Below the pieces are notes generated by a model. The model did no database searches and was not told the DNA's origin. It saw only the letters and a list, made by a program, of their open reading frames with translations. 64,000 nt of DNA from Candidatus Dadabacteria bacterium (lineage in GTDB: Bacteria > Desulfobacterota_D > UBA1144 > Nemesobacterales > Nemesobacteraceae), in NCBI GenBank assembly GCA_022826905.1, contig JAJDUA010000008.1, positions 26,315 to 90,314 on the forward strand. Direction: 5' to 3'. Positions 36,929-45,979 of this stretch are shown here, in pieces (position 1 is the first letter of the stretch; each line of letters opens with the position of its first letter). The position numbers and the translations under genes were made by a program.

Positions 36929-37779
36929 AGACTATAGGAATAATGGGCGGAAGCGGTCTTTATGAGATGGAAGGCCTTTCGGACGTTAAAACCGTTTCTG
37001 TGGAGACTCCATGGGGCAAACCCTCCTCAAGTCTACTCACGGGAACCCTCGGCGGCGTGCGAATGGTTTTTCTTCCAAGACACGGTACAGGACACACAGT
37101 ATCTCCGTCTGAGATAAATTTCCGGGCGAATATATATGCAATGAAGGCTATGGGAGTTGAGCAAATTATATCTGTAAGCGCCGTGGGGAGTTTGAAAGAG
37201 GAAATAGAACCGGGGCACATAGTGATACCTGATCAGTTTATTGATAACACCAAGCGGAGGCCTTCTACGTTTTTTGAAGGTGGTATAGTAGCCCATGTTT
37301 CAATGGCCGACCCGGTATGCTCCGTGCTATCAGATTGTCTGCGGGAAGCATCGCTTGGCTGCGGTGGGACGGTCCACTCGGGAGGAACCTATGTTTGTAT
37401 CGAAGGTCCTCAGTTCTCCACTAGGGCAGAGAGCTATCTGTACAGAGAATGGGAAGCAGACATAATAGGAATGACTGCAATGCCGGAAGCGAAACTTGCC
37501 AGGGAAGCGGAGATCTGCTATTCCACAATAGCCTTTTGCACCGATTATGACTGCTGGAAGGAAGACCATGACGACGTCACGGTCTCGGACATAATCGAAA
37601 TCATGAATAAAAACGTTGAAACGGCAAAAAAAGTAGTGGCTGCTGTCGTTGATGCTATCCCTGAAGAAATGGAATGTCCTTGCGGGGATTCCCTAGGTCA
37701 ATCTATAATAACGTCTTCGGACTGCGTAACCGGAGAGACCAAGAGCAGATTTGAACTTATCGTGAAAAAATACATGTAG
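36925..37779 (+). CDS. mtnP: S-methyl-5'-thioadenosine phosphorylase
   Basis: A 284-aa purine-nucleoside phosphorylase-family enzyme, cleaving MTA to adenine and methylthioribose-1-phosphate. It has GIMGGSGLYEM at the start, PRHGTGHTVSPSEINFRAN for phosphate and the EGPQFSTRAES and GMTAMPEAKLAREAEI motifs. The start is TTG 36925, overlapping the rsmG stop (TTGA). The adjacent PfkB kinase suggests coupled salvage. Confidence 0.92.
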   Translation: MKTIGIMGGSGLYEMEGLSDVKTVSVETPWGKPSSSLLTGTLGGVRMVFLPRHGTGHTVSPSEINFRANIYAMKAMGVEQIISVSAVGSLKEEIEPGHIVIPDQFIDNTKRRPSTFFEGGIVAHVSMADPVCSVLSDCLREASLGCGGTVHSGGTYVCIEGPQFSTRAESYLYREWEADIIGMTAMPEAKLAREAEICYSTIAFCTDYDCWKEDHDDVTVSDIIEIMNKNVETAKKVVAAVVDAIPEEMECPCGDSLGQSIITSSDCVTGETKSRFELIVKKYM

Positions 37780-37789
37780 AGAGGTCTTA

Positions 37790-38692
37790 ATGAGTATTGT
37801 CGTCGTAGGGTCGGTAGGAATTGACACCATAGAAACACCTTTTGGAAGAGAAGAAAATATTCTTGGCGGATCCGCCTGTTATTTCTCCTTGGCGGCCTGT
37901 AATTTTACGGATGTTCATATGGTTTCCTCAGTTGGAGAAGATTTCCCCCCAGCCTATTCCGAACTGCTTCGCTCAAAGGGCATTGATACGGAGGGAATAG
38001 AGATCAGTGCCGGAGGAACTTTCAGATGGGAAGGCAGATACGATTATGATATGAAGGATCCGGAAACTGTCTCCGTTATCCTTGGTGTTCTGGGATCGTT
38101 TGACCCTGTGGTTCCCGAAAAATCCAGAGATGCCGATTATCTTTTCTTAGCCAATACGGACCCTGAAATCCAGATGAAGGTCCTCGAGCAGGTGAACTCA
38201 CCCCGAGTTGTTGCCTGCGACACCATGAACTTCTGGATAGATAATAAACTGGAGGAACTAAAGGCACTCCTAGGCAAAGTCAACATTCTCATAATAAATG
38301 ATTCTGAAGCAAGGCAGCTATCCGAAGAACCGTTGATGGCCAGAGCGGCAAGAAAGGTAATGGACATGGGACCGGAATTTCTTATTGTGAAAAGAGGAGA
38401 GTACGGAGCTTTGCTTTTTTCTCGGGAAGATCTGTTTTTCGCTCCCAGCTACATGCTTGAGCAAGTGCTTGACCCGACGGGAGCGGGTGACACTTTTGCC
38501 GGAGGATTCATGGGCTACGTTGCGTCTATGGATAAAGACCTTGATTTTACCGGTTTTAAAAAAGGGGTTGCCTACGGAAGTGTGCTGGCTTCCTTCACGG
38601 TTGAGGACTTCAGCGTAAGACGTCTGGGCTCGCTACATAAAGAGGAAATAGAGCGAAGATACGAAGAGTTCCTGAAACTCTCAACCATGTAG
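37790..38692 (+). CDS. PfkB-family carbohydrate/nucleoside kinase
   Basis: A 300-aa ribokinase-fold kinase. GGSACYFSLA lies near the start, and the C-terminal signature DPTGAGDTFAGGF holds the catalytic Asp. It starts 10 bp after mtnP with GAGAGG before the ATG. The neighbour suggests a nucleoside or methylthioribose-linked substrate, but a sugar is equally possible. Confidence 0.88.
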   Translation: MSIVVVGSVGIDTIETPFGREENILGGSACYFSLAACNFTDVHMVSSVGEDFPPAYSELLRSKGIDTEGIEISAGGTFRWEGRYDYDMKDPETVSVILGVLGSFDPVVPEKSRDADYLFLANTDPEIQMKVLEQVNSPRVVACDTMNFWIDNKLEELKALLGKVNILIINDSEARQLSEEPLMARAARKVMDMGPEFLIVKRGEYGALLFSREDLFFAPSYMLEQVLDPTGAGDTFAGGFMGYVASMDKDLDFTGFKKGVAYGSVLASFTVEDFSVRRLGSLHKEEIERRYEEFLKLSTM

Positions 38693-38700
38693 AAGAGAAA

Positions 38701-38964
38701 TCAGCTCAGAGACTTTACGTATTTCATGCGGATATTGTAAATCATGTCGTCAAGAAGTTGCTTTTCCTCTTCTGTCAGGTTCCCTTCGGTTTTTTCCGCC
38801 AGTATCTCGAGTATGGTTATGGTGTGCTTGGCGGCCGGAATGTTGACTTCTCTTTTTTTTGAGTGCGGGTCGGGAATTTCACCCAAGTGAATCAGGGCTG
38901 AGGCGTTTAACGAGAGGATAAAGCCCGAAAAATCCATCTTTAATTCTTCTTTTTCACCGCTCAC
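38701..38964 (-). CDS. DUF1844-family protein
   Basis: An 87-aa protein of the DUF1844 family, seen by DFSGFILSLNASALIHLGEIPDP and the C-terminal NLTEEEKQLLDDMIYNIRMKYV. Function is not established. It is convergent with the PfkB gene and lies 46 bp downstream of the CbpA-like gene. Confidence 0.85.
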   Translation of the reverse strand: MSGEKEELKMDFSGFILSLNASALIHLGEIPDPHSKKREVNIPAAKHTITILEILAEKTEGNLTEEEKQLLDDMIYNIRMKYVKSLS

Positions 38965-39010
38965 GATAAACCACTCTCCTTACAGGTAAGTTCTTAACGT
39001 TGTTGAATCA

Positions 39011-39958
39011 TTATAGATACTGGAGGAGTTTTTTTCTAGGGTCATAGGGATATTTCTCTTTAATCTCGTCCATGAGCTTCTTCATGTGCTCGCTGGATTC
39101 CTCCGGCATTGCTATCTGAACAACTACAAACTGATCTCCTCGTTTGCCGGTCTTGGGATTTTTCACTCCCTTTTCCCTGAGCCTCATTTTCGTGCCGCTT
39201 CCCACGCCGGGCGGAATAGTAAGTTTTACAGGGCTCTCTATAGTCGGTACATCGATCAGCGTTCCCAAAGCTGCCTCATAAACCGTTAGTGGAACATCGA
39301 TATATATGTCGTCGTTTTCTCTTCTGAAAACCGGATGGGACAGGACTTTTATCTCGAGAATGAGATCTCCGGCCACAGAATTCATTTGTTCGCCTTTGCC
39401 CGGCAATCTTACCTTGGACCCGGTTTTCACTCCACCCGGAATCTTGACCGTTATTTTCTTGCTTCTGCCTTCGGGGGACTTAAGCAGAAGTTCTTTTTCT
39501 CCACCTTTTACTGCGGTTTCAAAGTCAAGGGTTACAGTATGCTGGATGTTTTTCGGTCTTCTTGGCTGCTGTCGCACCTTACCGAAATCAAAGATATCTC
39601 CGAAACCTCCCCCCGCTCCACCCATACCGTAAGCCCCGCCTCCCTGTGAAAAGATATCTTTGAAGATTTCATCTATGTCCGGAAACCCTCGTGAATACTG
39701 CCTGTAACTTCCTCCACCCGTTCTCTGCCCACCAAAATTGCTTGTCCCGAACATGTCGTAGGTCTTTTTCTTCTCGGGGTCTGAGAGGGTTTCGTAAGCG
39801 TGCTGAATTTCTTTGAACTTCTCCTCGGATTTCTTGTCCCCCTGATTCATGTCGGGGTGGTGTTTTCTCGCGAGGTCTCTGTACGCTTTCTTTATCTGGT
39901 CCTGCGTTGCGTTTCGCGGTACGCCGAGTACCGCGTAAAGGTCTTTTTCCGCGTTCAT
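39011..39958 (-). CDS. DnaJ-class co-chaperone without zinc fingers (CbpA-like)
   Basis: A 315-aa type II Hsp40. The J domain carries HPD at residues 34-36, a Gly/Phe-rich linker (GGGAYGMGGAGGGFG) follows, then directly the two C-terminal substrate-binding domains; the CxxCxGxG repeats of DnaJ are absent. It is the second J-protein in the window. Confidence 0.93.
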   Translation of the reverse strand: MNAEKDLYAVLGVPRNATQDQIKKAYRDLARKHHPDMNQGDKKSEEKFKEIQHAYETLSDPEKKKTYDMFGTSNFGGQRTGGGSYRQYSRGFPDIDEIFKDIFSQGGGAYGMGGAGGGFGDIFDFGKVRQQPRRPKNIQHTVTLDFETAVKGGEKELLLKSPEGRSKKITVKIPGGVKTGSKVRLPGKGEQMNSVAGDLILEIKVLSHPVFRRENDDIYIDVPLTVYEAALGTLIDVPTIESPVKLTIPPGVGSGTKMRLREKGVKNPKTGKRGDQFVVVQIAMPEESSEHMKKLMDEIKEKYPYDPRKKLLQYL

Positions 39959-40245
39959 GAAGATAAAAACTCCGGGTTTTTCATGCTCGCTATAATATTA
40001 CTTAAGATTAAAAGAAATTGATTAGGAATTTATATACTTGGCTACCCGCAGGAGGTACCTTTTTGATTATTATGCCAGATTACATTCGAGCGGCATTAAA
40101 GTAAGGACTGCTAAACGGAAGATAAACGAGAAAACAAGAGATTCCATAAGGAAGTTTGAATAATGGAAAAAGGAGAACGCTTTCCCTTAGCGGGCAAACC
40201 TGCGCCTGACCTCACAAGCCTGCTCTGTTCAAAAGTAGTATAGTG
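39959..40245. other. Intergenic stretch with decayed coding sequence
   Basis: On the plus strand a frame ending at 40161-40163 is open for about 42 codons without a start (contains RYLFDYYARLHSSGIKVRTA and NEKTRDSIRKFE). An overlapping 13-codon frame, TTG at about 40063, reads MIIMPDYIRAALK, like the start of HicB-type antitoxins. Both look like relics; I recognise neither with confidence. Confidence 0.25.
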
Positions 40246-41190
40246 ATGAGCAACAAGAAGACTGTCGCCGTGACGGGCGCGGCCGGGTTCATCGGCTCAA
40301 AACTGGTGGAGAGACTGGCGCAATCAGACCATGTGGACAGAGTTATAGCGCTTGACTGTCTCCCGCTAAACATATCCTATCCGAAAGTCACGGCATTCCG
40401 GAAGGACATCCGGGAGTCCACTGCGGACATTCTGCGAAAGTACCAAGTTGACGCTGTTGTCCACTTGGCATTTCTCTTGCGGCCCGGACATGACCGCAAG
40501 ACAGCGTACAGTGTGAATGTCAGCGGAACGGCCCAGGTGATACATGACTGCTGGACTGTCGGCATAAAACACCTTGTCTACCTTAGCAGCACCACTGTGT
40601 ACGGCGCCCGTTGCGGGGATGAGCAGCCATATACCGAGGAATCACCCGTAAGGCCTGTCCGAGGTTTTCAGTACGCCGAGAACAAGGCCGCAGCGGAGCT
40701 CAAGCTGAGAACATTCGCAATGAGCAACCCCAACTCCTGCGTCACCATACTGCGAGGGTGCACGGTAATGGCACCCCAGTGCGAGAACTTCGTTGCTGAG
40801 GTCTTTTTCAGGCTGGCAAGCGTCCGCGTTCTCGGTGCGGACCCGCAGATGCAGTTCATCCATCTTGACGATCTGCTTGACGCCTTTGAACTGTGCCTGA
40901 TGAAGCCTGCCTCCGGGGTGTTCAACATCACGGGAGAGGGAACCGTTGCCTATAGCGAGATTGCGAGCATTGCGGGTAGACGCGCGATTAGCCTCCCGGC
41001 GCCGCTTCTCACCGTCATCACTTGGGTAACATGGATGCTGAGACTGCAAAGCGATTCTCCCGCGTGCGGGACCGAGTACGCAAGATGGCCATGGGTGGCC
41101 AGCAACGAGAAGTTAAAACGAGAAACCGGGTTCCGTCCAAAACACACTTCCCGGGAAGCGCTCATGAGCTCGGTGCTGGCGGGCAGTTAA
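40246..41190 (+). CDS. NAD-dependent epimerase/dehydratase family protein
   Basis: A 314-aa extended short-chain dehydrogenase. The Rossmann site TGAAGFIGSKL is at the N-terminus, LSSTTVYGA precedes a YAENKAAAE segment supplying the Tyr-x3-Lys pair. The C-terminal half resembles UDP-sugar epimerase-like proteins. No ribosome site is visible before ATG 40246 (GTG 40243 in frame). It looks more GC-rich than its neighbours and has no partner genes, so it may have been acquired. Confidence 0.85.
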   Translation: MSNKKTVAVTGAAGFIGSKLVERLAQSDHVDRVIALDCLPLNISYPKVTAFRKDIRESTADILRKYQVDAVVHLAFLLRPGHDRKTAYSVNVSGTAQVIHDCWTVGIKHLVYLSSTTVYGARCGDEQPYTEESPVRPVRGFQYAENKAAAELKLRTFAMSNPNSCVTILRGCTVMAPQCENFVAEVFFRLASVRVLGADPQMQFIHLDDLLDAFELCLMKPASGVFNITGEGTVAYSEIASIAGRRAISLPAPLLTVITWVTWMLRLQSDSPACGTEYARWPWVASNEKLKRETGFRPKHTSREALMSSVLAGS

Positions 41191-41343
41191 TTGGTTAACT
41201 CCACAGTCGGGTAGTGAGAAGTATTTAACTGCTAGAGAGATCTTCTAGCCACTGTACCGCATTATCCTGACAGCAACTAGACCAAGTAACAGAAACCAGC
41301 TGGCAACTTCTTGAAAACTGGCGAGGGTGGTTGAATTTGCCAG

Positions 41344-42390
41344 TCAGTTCTCTATGGATTCGAGTATTCTGTCCGCAATCTCAAAAAAGGCCTTTCCAGC
41401 CGCACTTTGCGGATCAGACTCCACGATGGGGGTTCCGTTATCCCCACCGATCCTTATCCGCGGATCGATTGGGATTTCTCCAAGAAACGGAACTTCAAAC
41501 CTCTCTGCCATACGTCTTCCTCCACCTCTGCCGAATATGTCTATCTTGCCGTCTACATCGGGCATATCTAGATAGCTCATGTTCTCCACTATCCCAAGAA
41601 TAGGAATATTCAGTTTGTTGAACATCAGGATCCCTCTTCTTACGTCCACTAAAGCTACGTCTTGGGGAGTGGTTACTATGACTCCTCCGCTTATCGGGGC
41701 CGTCTGCGCCAGAGAGAGCTGAGCGTCCCCGGTACCTGGAGGAAGATCAATTACCAGGTAATCCGTTCCGCTCCACTCAACATCCTCGATAAACTGCTTT
41801 ATCGCTCCGTGTACCATGGGGCCTCTCCATATCACAGCGTCTTCCTCGTTCACGAGAAAACCGATGGACATTACCTTGAGGCCGAATTTGTCTATGGGAA
41901 CGATTTTGTCATCGGCGGTTGCGCGGGGCTTTTCGCTTATTCCCATCATCAAAGGAGCGCTCGGTCCCCAAATATCGGCATCCATAAGCCCGACTTTCTG
42001 TCTTTTTTTTGAGATTGCCAGGGAGAGGTTGGTCGCTATTGTTGACTTGCCGACTCCTCCTTTGCCGCTTGCGACGGCTATGTAGTACTTTATGTCGGGA
42101 AGTTTGCTTTTTTCACTACCCGCGTCGGCAGTTATCTGCTTCTGCGGACGTGAGCCGATCTTCAACGAGAGATCTTCAACTCCATGTATGCCGAAGACCT
42201 CTTTTCGGACTTCTTCCTCTATTGCGGACTGAAGCTTCTGGTCGGGTTTGGGAAGAACTATGGAGAGGGTTACCTTCGAACCTTCCACAAGGATATCCTT
42301 TACGAGACCAAAGGATACTATGTCCCGGTTAAACCCCGGATAGTTAACACCCTTAAGAACTTTTATTATACGTTCTCTGGTTATTTCCAC
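41344..42390 (-). CDS. mrp: Mrp/NBP35-family iron-sulfur cluster carrier ATPase
   Basis: A 348-aa P-loop protein that loads Fe-S clusters onto targets. An N-terminal MIP18-like (DUF59) domain (residues ~1-85) precedes the deviant Walker A GKGGVGKST and the switch DLPPGTGDAQLSL. The start is GTG 42390, supported by AGGGGG 8 nt upstream; the frame runs further to 42471 but through the ribosome site. It follows the DUF59 gene by 14 bp. Confidence 0.93.
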   Translation of the reverse strand: MEITRERIIKVLKGVNYPGFNRDIVSFGLVKDILVEGSKVTLSIVLPKPDQKLQSAIEEEVRKEVFGIHGVEDLSLKIGSRPQKQITADAGSEKSKLPDIKYYIAVASGKGGVGKSTIATNLSLAISKKRQKVGLMDADIWGPSAPLMMGISEKPRATADDKIVPIDKFGLKVMSIGFLVNEEDAVIWRGPMVHGAIKQFIEDVEWSGTDYLVIDLPPGTGDAQLSLAQTAPISGGVIVTTPQDVALVDVRRGILMFNKLNIPILGIVENMSYLDMPDVDGKIDIFGRGGGRRMAERFEVPFLGEIPIDPRIRIGGDNGTPIVESDPQSAAGKAFFEIADRILESIEN

Positions 42391-42404
42391 GCAGCAAGTC
42401 CCCC

Positions 42405-42809
42405 CTAAGCGATACCCAGTTTCTTTTTTCCTTCCTCGGATATCATGTCGGGGTTCCAGGGAGGATCCCATATCACTTCTATAAGAACGTTGTCGGCTCC
42501 CGCGTTCTTAAGCGCCATTTCAGCTTGGCCTGCTATTTGTGCTCCCATTGCACACCCTGGGGTGGTAAGCGTCATCTTGATTTGAACGTTCCGCCCGGAA
42601 ATTTTGGTGTCGTAAATAAGTCCAAGATCCACTATGCTCACGGGAAGTTCGGGATCGTAAACATCCTTAAGAGCACCGTAGACTGTTTCTTCCGTTATGT
42701 CGGGACTGTTTGCGGGTTTTTCCTTCTTTTCAAACTTGCTAAAAGACACGGAGCTTTTATCCTTGGAGGAACCGCCCCTGTCTATTTGGATTATCTTCTT
42801 CATCCCCAT
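42405..42809 (-). CDS. MIP18/DUF59 iron-sulfur assembly protein (SufT-like)
   Basis: A 134-aa protein. The last ~100 residues are a MIP18 domain with DPELPVSIVDLGLIYD and TTPGCAMG containing the reactive Cys, and WDPPWNPDMIS near the end. The ~35-residue N-terminus is basic and probably disordered. AGGAGGT lies 6-7 nt before ATG 42809. Adjacent to mrp, it probably acts in the same cluster-transfer step. Confidence 0.9.
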   Translation of the reverse strand: MGMKKIIQIDRGGSSKDKSSVSFSKFEKKEKPANSPDITEETVYGALKDVYDPELPVSIVDLGLIYDTKISGRNVQIKMTLTTPGCAMGAQIAGQAEMALKNAGADNVLIEVIWDPPWNPDMISEEGKKKLGIA

Positions 42810-43032
42810 AATTTTACCTCCTGATTCCCTGTTTTATTAATAACTGTAAAGAAACTTGTTGAGTCAGCTTTTTCTTATGCCGTTTTAGGTTGTTTCTTAT
42901 ACTGCGCCGAACTCTTCAAAAGAAATTAAATACCTTAGGATATTAACCGAGTTAAAAAGTCTTTGAAACATGCATCCAGCTTTAGGCTTTCTTGACACTA
43001 TAATAACTATTCAATAGCATTCTCCGCAAGTT

Positions 43033-44091
43033 ATGAGGCAATCCCGGCAGATATCAATCGGTGAGGTAAAAATAGGCGGGGGAGCTCCCGTGTCGGTCCA
43101 GTCAATGACTATTACCGACACGAGAGACGTTGCATCAACAGTTTCCCAGATAAAAAGACTTGAAAAGGCAGGCTGTGACATCGTCAGGGTCGCTGTTCCC
43201 GACATGGATGCCGCAAAGGCTCTGGGAGCGATAAGAAAAGAGATAAGAATTCCCCTTGTCTCGGACATACACTTTGATTACAGACTGGCCCTTGAATCAA
43301 TAAGACAGGGAGTCGACGGGATGAGAATAAATCCCGGGAACATCGGTGCCAAGTACAGGATAAAAGCCGTGGTTGACGCCTGCAGGGAGAGAAGAATTCC
43401 CATAAGAATAGGCGTGAATTCAGGCTCTCTTGAAAAAGACATACTCAAAAAGCACAAACATCCGACGGCCGAGGCTCTGGTTGAAAGCGCAATGAGACAT
43501 GTGCACATACTTGAGGACCTTGATTTTCTCGACATAAAGATTTCGGTCAAGTCCACCGACGTGAAAAAGATGATCACTGCATACAGAATGCTCGCGGACA
43601 AAACCGAATACCCGCTCCACCTCGGAGTTACCGAGGCCGGAACCCCGGGAATGGGAACGGTGAAGTCCGCCATAGGAATCGGAGCACTTCTCGCTGAAGG
43701 GATAGGTGACACAATAAGGGTGTCTTTAACGGGTGATCCGGTGGAGGAGATAGTTGTTGGAATGAACATACTAAGGTCTCTTGGGATAAGAAACAATGGA
43801 ATTGAACTTATCTCGTGTCCGGGGTGCGGGCGACTTGAAATAGATCTTGAGAAGCTGGTTTCGGAAGTTGAGCAGGGTGTCTCCGGTTTTAACCTTCCAA
43901 GACCGGTTAAAGTCGCAATACTTGGTTGCGTTGTTAACGGACCAGGCGAAGCCTCGGAAGCCGATATAGGAATAGCAGGTGGAAGGGGAAAAGGGATGCT
44001 TTATCGGGACGGAAAACTGATAAAATCTTTCAGAGAAGCCGATTTGGTCGGGGAGCTTGTCAAGGAAATAGAAAGAAACTACGTTAACTGA
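43033..44091 (+). CDS. ispG: (E)-4-hydroxy-3-methylbut-2-enyl-diphosphate synthase
   Basis: A 352-aa enzyme of the MEP isoprenoid pathway. The N-terminal TIM barrel begins with VQSMTITDTRDV, and the C-terminal half holds the 4Fe-4S ligands in SCPGCGR and LGCVVNGPGE. A possible promoter is TTGACA (42992-42997) with TAGCAT (43015-43020); it would leave only a few leader bases before ATG 43033. Confidence 0.95.
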   Translation: MRQSRQISIGEVKIGGGAPVSVQSMTITDTRDVASTVSQIKRLEKAGCDIVRVAVPDMDAAKALGAIRKEIRIPLVSDIHFDYRLALESIRQGVDGMRINPGNIGAKYRIKAVVDACRERRIPIRIGVNSGSLEKDILKKHKHPTAEALVESAMRHVHILEDLDFLDIKISVKSTDVKKMITAYRMLADKTEYPLHLGVTEAGTPGMGTVKSAIGIGALLAEGIGDTIRVSLTGDPVEEIVVGMNILRSLGIRNNGIELISCPGCGRLEIDLEKLVSEVEQGVSGFNLPRPVKVAILGCVVNGPGEASEADIGIAGGRGKGMLYRDGKLIKSFREADLVGELVKEIERNYVN

Positions 44092-44153
44092 GCTGAAAAC
44101 CCTGCGAAATTGCTTTCCATCTGAACTTAAATCACTTTAAAGGAGAAAAACGG

Positions 44154-45887
44154 ATGAGGTTTTCTTCCTATTTCATACCAACGGTCAAGGAAGACCCTTC
44201 GGATGCCGAGATCATAAGTCACAAGCTTATGGTAAGAGCGGGCATGATAAGAAAGCTCGCGGCCGGGATCTACAACTACCTTCCTTTGGGACTCAGATCC
44301 ATAAGAAAAGTCGAGAACATAGTGCGGGAAGAGATGAACAGGGCAGGAGCCATAGAGCTTCTCATGCCCGCGGTGCTCCCGGCAGAACCTTGGATCGAGA
44401 GCGCCAGATGGGATTACTACGGAAAGGAACTGCTTCGCTTCAAGGATCGCGCCGAACGGGATTTCTGCCTGGGACCCACGCACGAGGAAATAATAACGGA
44501 CATAGTTAGGAAGGAGATTCGTTCCTACAAACAGCTTCCCGTTAATTTTTACCAGATACAGACGAAGTTCAGAGATGAGATCCGTCCCCGCTTTGGGGTT
44601 ATGAGGGCACGTGAGTTCATAATGAAAGATGCCTACAGCTTCGATGTTTCGGATGAGGGAGCGGATCGCTCCTACCAGGCGATGTACGACGCTTATGTAC
44701 GTATATTTGAAAGGTGCGGGCTTGAGTTCAGTGTGGTTTCTGCCGATTCAGGAAATATCGGCGGAAGTTTTTCCCATGAATTTATGGTGACAGCCGACAC
44801 CGGTGAAGACGTAATAATGAGTTCCACGGAAGCCGATTACGCTGCCAACCTTGAGCTTGCAAAAATCGGCATTTCAGAAGATGAAAGGGAAGGGGCAAGA
44901 GCAACCTCGGGACTTGAGGATATCTCCGAAGTCCATACTCCGGGCCTTAAGACGGTTGAGGATGTGGCGCGGCTTTTAAAGGTCGGGCCGGAAAAACTGA
45001 TAAAGACCCTTATAGTACGTACCGAAACGCAGCCGGTCGTTGCGCTTGTAAGAGGAGACACAGAGCTCAGTCTAACCAAACTTCGGAACTTTCTCGGATG
45101 TGATGTCGCAGAACTTGCCGATCCGCAGACAATTCTCGAAGTTTCTGGGGGACCGCTTGGATTCAGCGGACCCGTGGGACTTAAGAGAAAGAACGTTAAG
45201 GTAATTGCGGACAAATCCATTCGCAATATTAAAAATGCCGTAACGGGAGCCAACAAAGGCGACCATCACGTAACCGGCGTTAACCCCGGGCGGGACTTTG
45301 AAGCCGATTCCTATGCGGACATAAGGGTGGCGAGGGAAGGGGACCCGTGCCCGGTCTCTGAAAACGGAGTTCTTCGAGCGTCAAGAGGCATTGAAGTTGG
45401 ACACGTTTTCAAGCTGGGAACCAAGTACAGCGAAGCCATGGGAGCTACCTACATGGATGAGAACGGTGTGGAAAAGCCGCTTGTTATGGGTTGTTACGGG
45501 ATAGGGATAGGAAGAACGGTAGCGGCGGCAATAGAGCAGAATAACGATGAGCATGGAATAAAATTTCCCGTTCCCATAGCTCCGTTTGAGGTCTCTGTGC
45601 TTCCGATAAATATGAAGCAGCAGGACGTAAAGGATGCGGCGGAGAAAATATACTCAGCGCTTCTCCGCAACGCAGTGGATGTTCTTATTGATGACAGAAC
45701 TGAGACCCCAGGTGTGAAATTCAAGGACTCAGACCTGCTCGGAATCCCTATTCAGGTTATCGTCGGCCAAAGGAGCCTGAAAGAAGGCAAGGTGGAGATA
45801 AAGAAAAGGAATTCTGGCGAGAGAACAAACATTGCCGCAGAAAAGGTTCCGGGAGAAATTGCCGCTCTTTTGACTGGAGATAAATAA
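44154..45887 (+). CDS. proS: Prolyl-tRNA synthetase (bacterial type)
   Basis: A 577-aa class II synthetase. It has motif 2 with LGPTHEE and RPRFGVMRAREFIMKDAYSFD, a YbaK-like editing insertion (about residues 240-390) that clears Ala-tRNA, motif 3 GCYGIGIGRTVAA and the C-terminal anticodon domain. AAGGAG lies at the usual distance from ATG 44154. It follows ispG by 62 bp. Confidence 0.97.
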   Translation: MRFSSYFIPTVKEDPSDAEIISHKLMVRAGMIRKLAAGIYNYLPLGLRSIRKVENIVREEMNRAGAIELLMPAVLPAEPWIESARWDYYGKELLRFKDRAERDFCLGPTHEEIITDIVRKEIRSYKQLPVNFYQIQTKFRDEIRPRFGVMRAREFIMKDAYSFDVSDEGADRSYQAMYDAYVRIFERCGLEFSVVSADSGNIGGSFSHEFMVTADTGEDVIMSSTEADYAANLELAKIGISEDEREGARATSGLEDISEVHTPGLKTVEDVARLLKVGPEKLIKTLIVRTETQPVVALVRGDTELSLTKLRNFLGCDVAELADPQTILEVSGGPLGFSGPVGLKRKNVKVIADKSIRNIKNAVTGANKGDHHVTGVNPGRDFEADSYADIRVAREGDPCPVSENGVLRASRGIEVGHVFKLGTKYSEAMGATYMDENGVEKPLVMGCYGIGIGRTVAAAIEQNNDEHGIKFPVPIAPFEVSVLPINMKQQDVKDAAEKIYSALLRNAVDVLIDDRTETPGVKFKDSDLLGIPIQVIVGQRSLKEGKVEIKKRNSGERTNIAAEKVPGEIAALLTGDK

Positions 45888-45979
45888 TGCCGGCTCTTTA
45901 ACTAAGTGCAGCAGGGAAACAGGGTATTTGTTCTGTGCTTCGCAGGCATATAAGCAACATGCCCGTTAGACTATAATTC

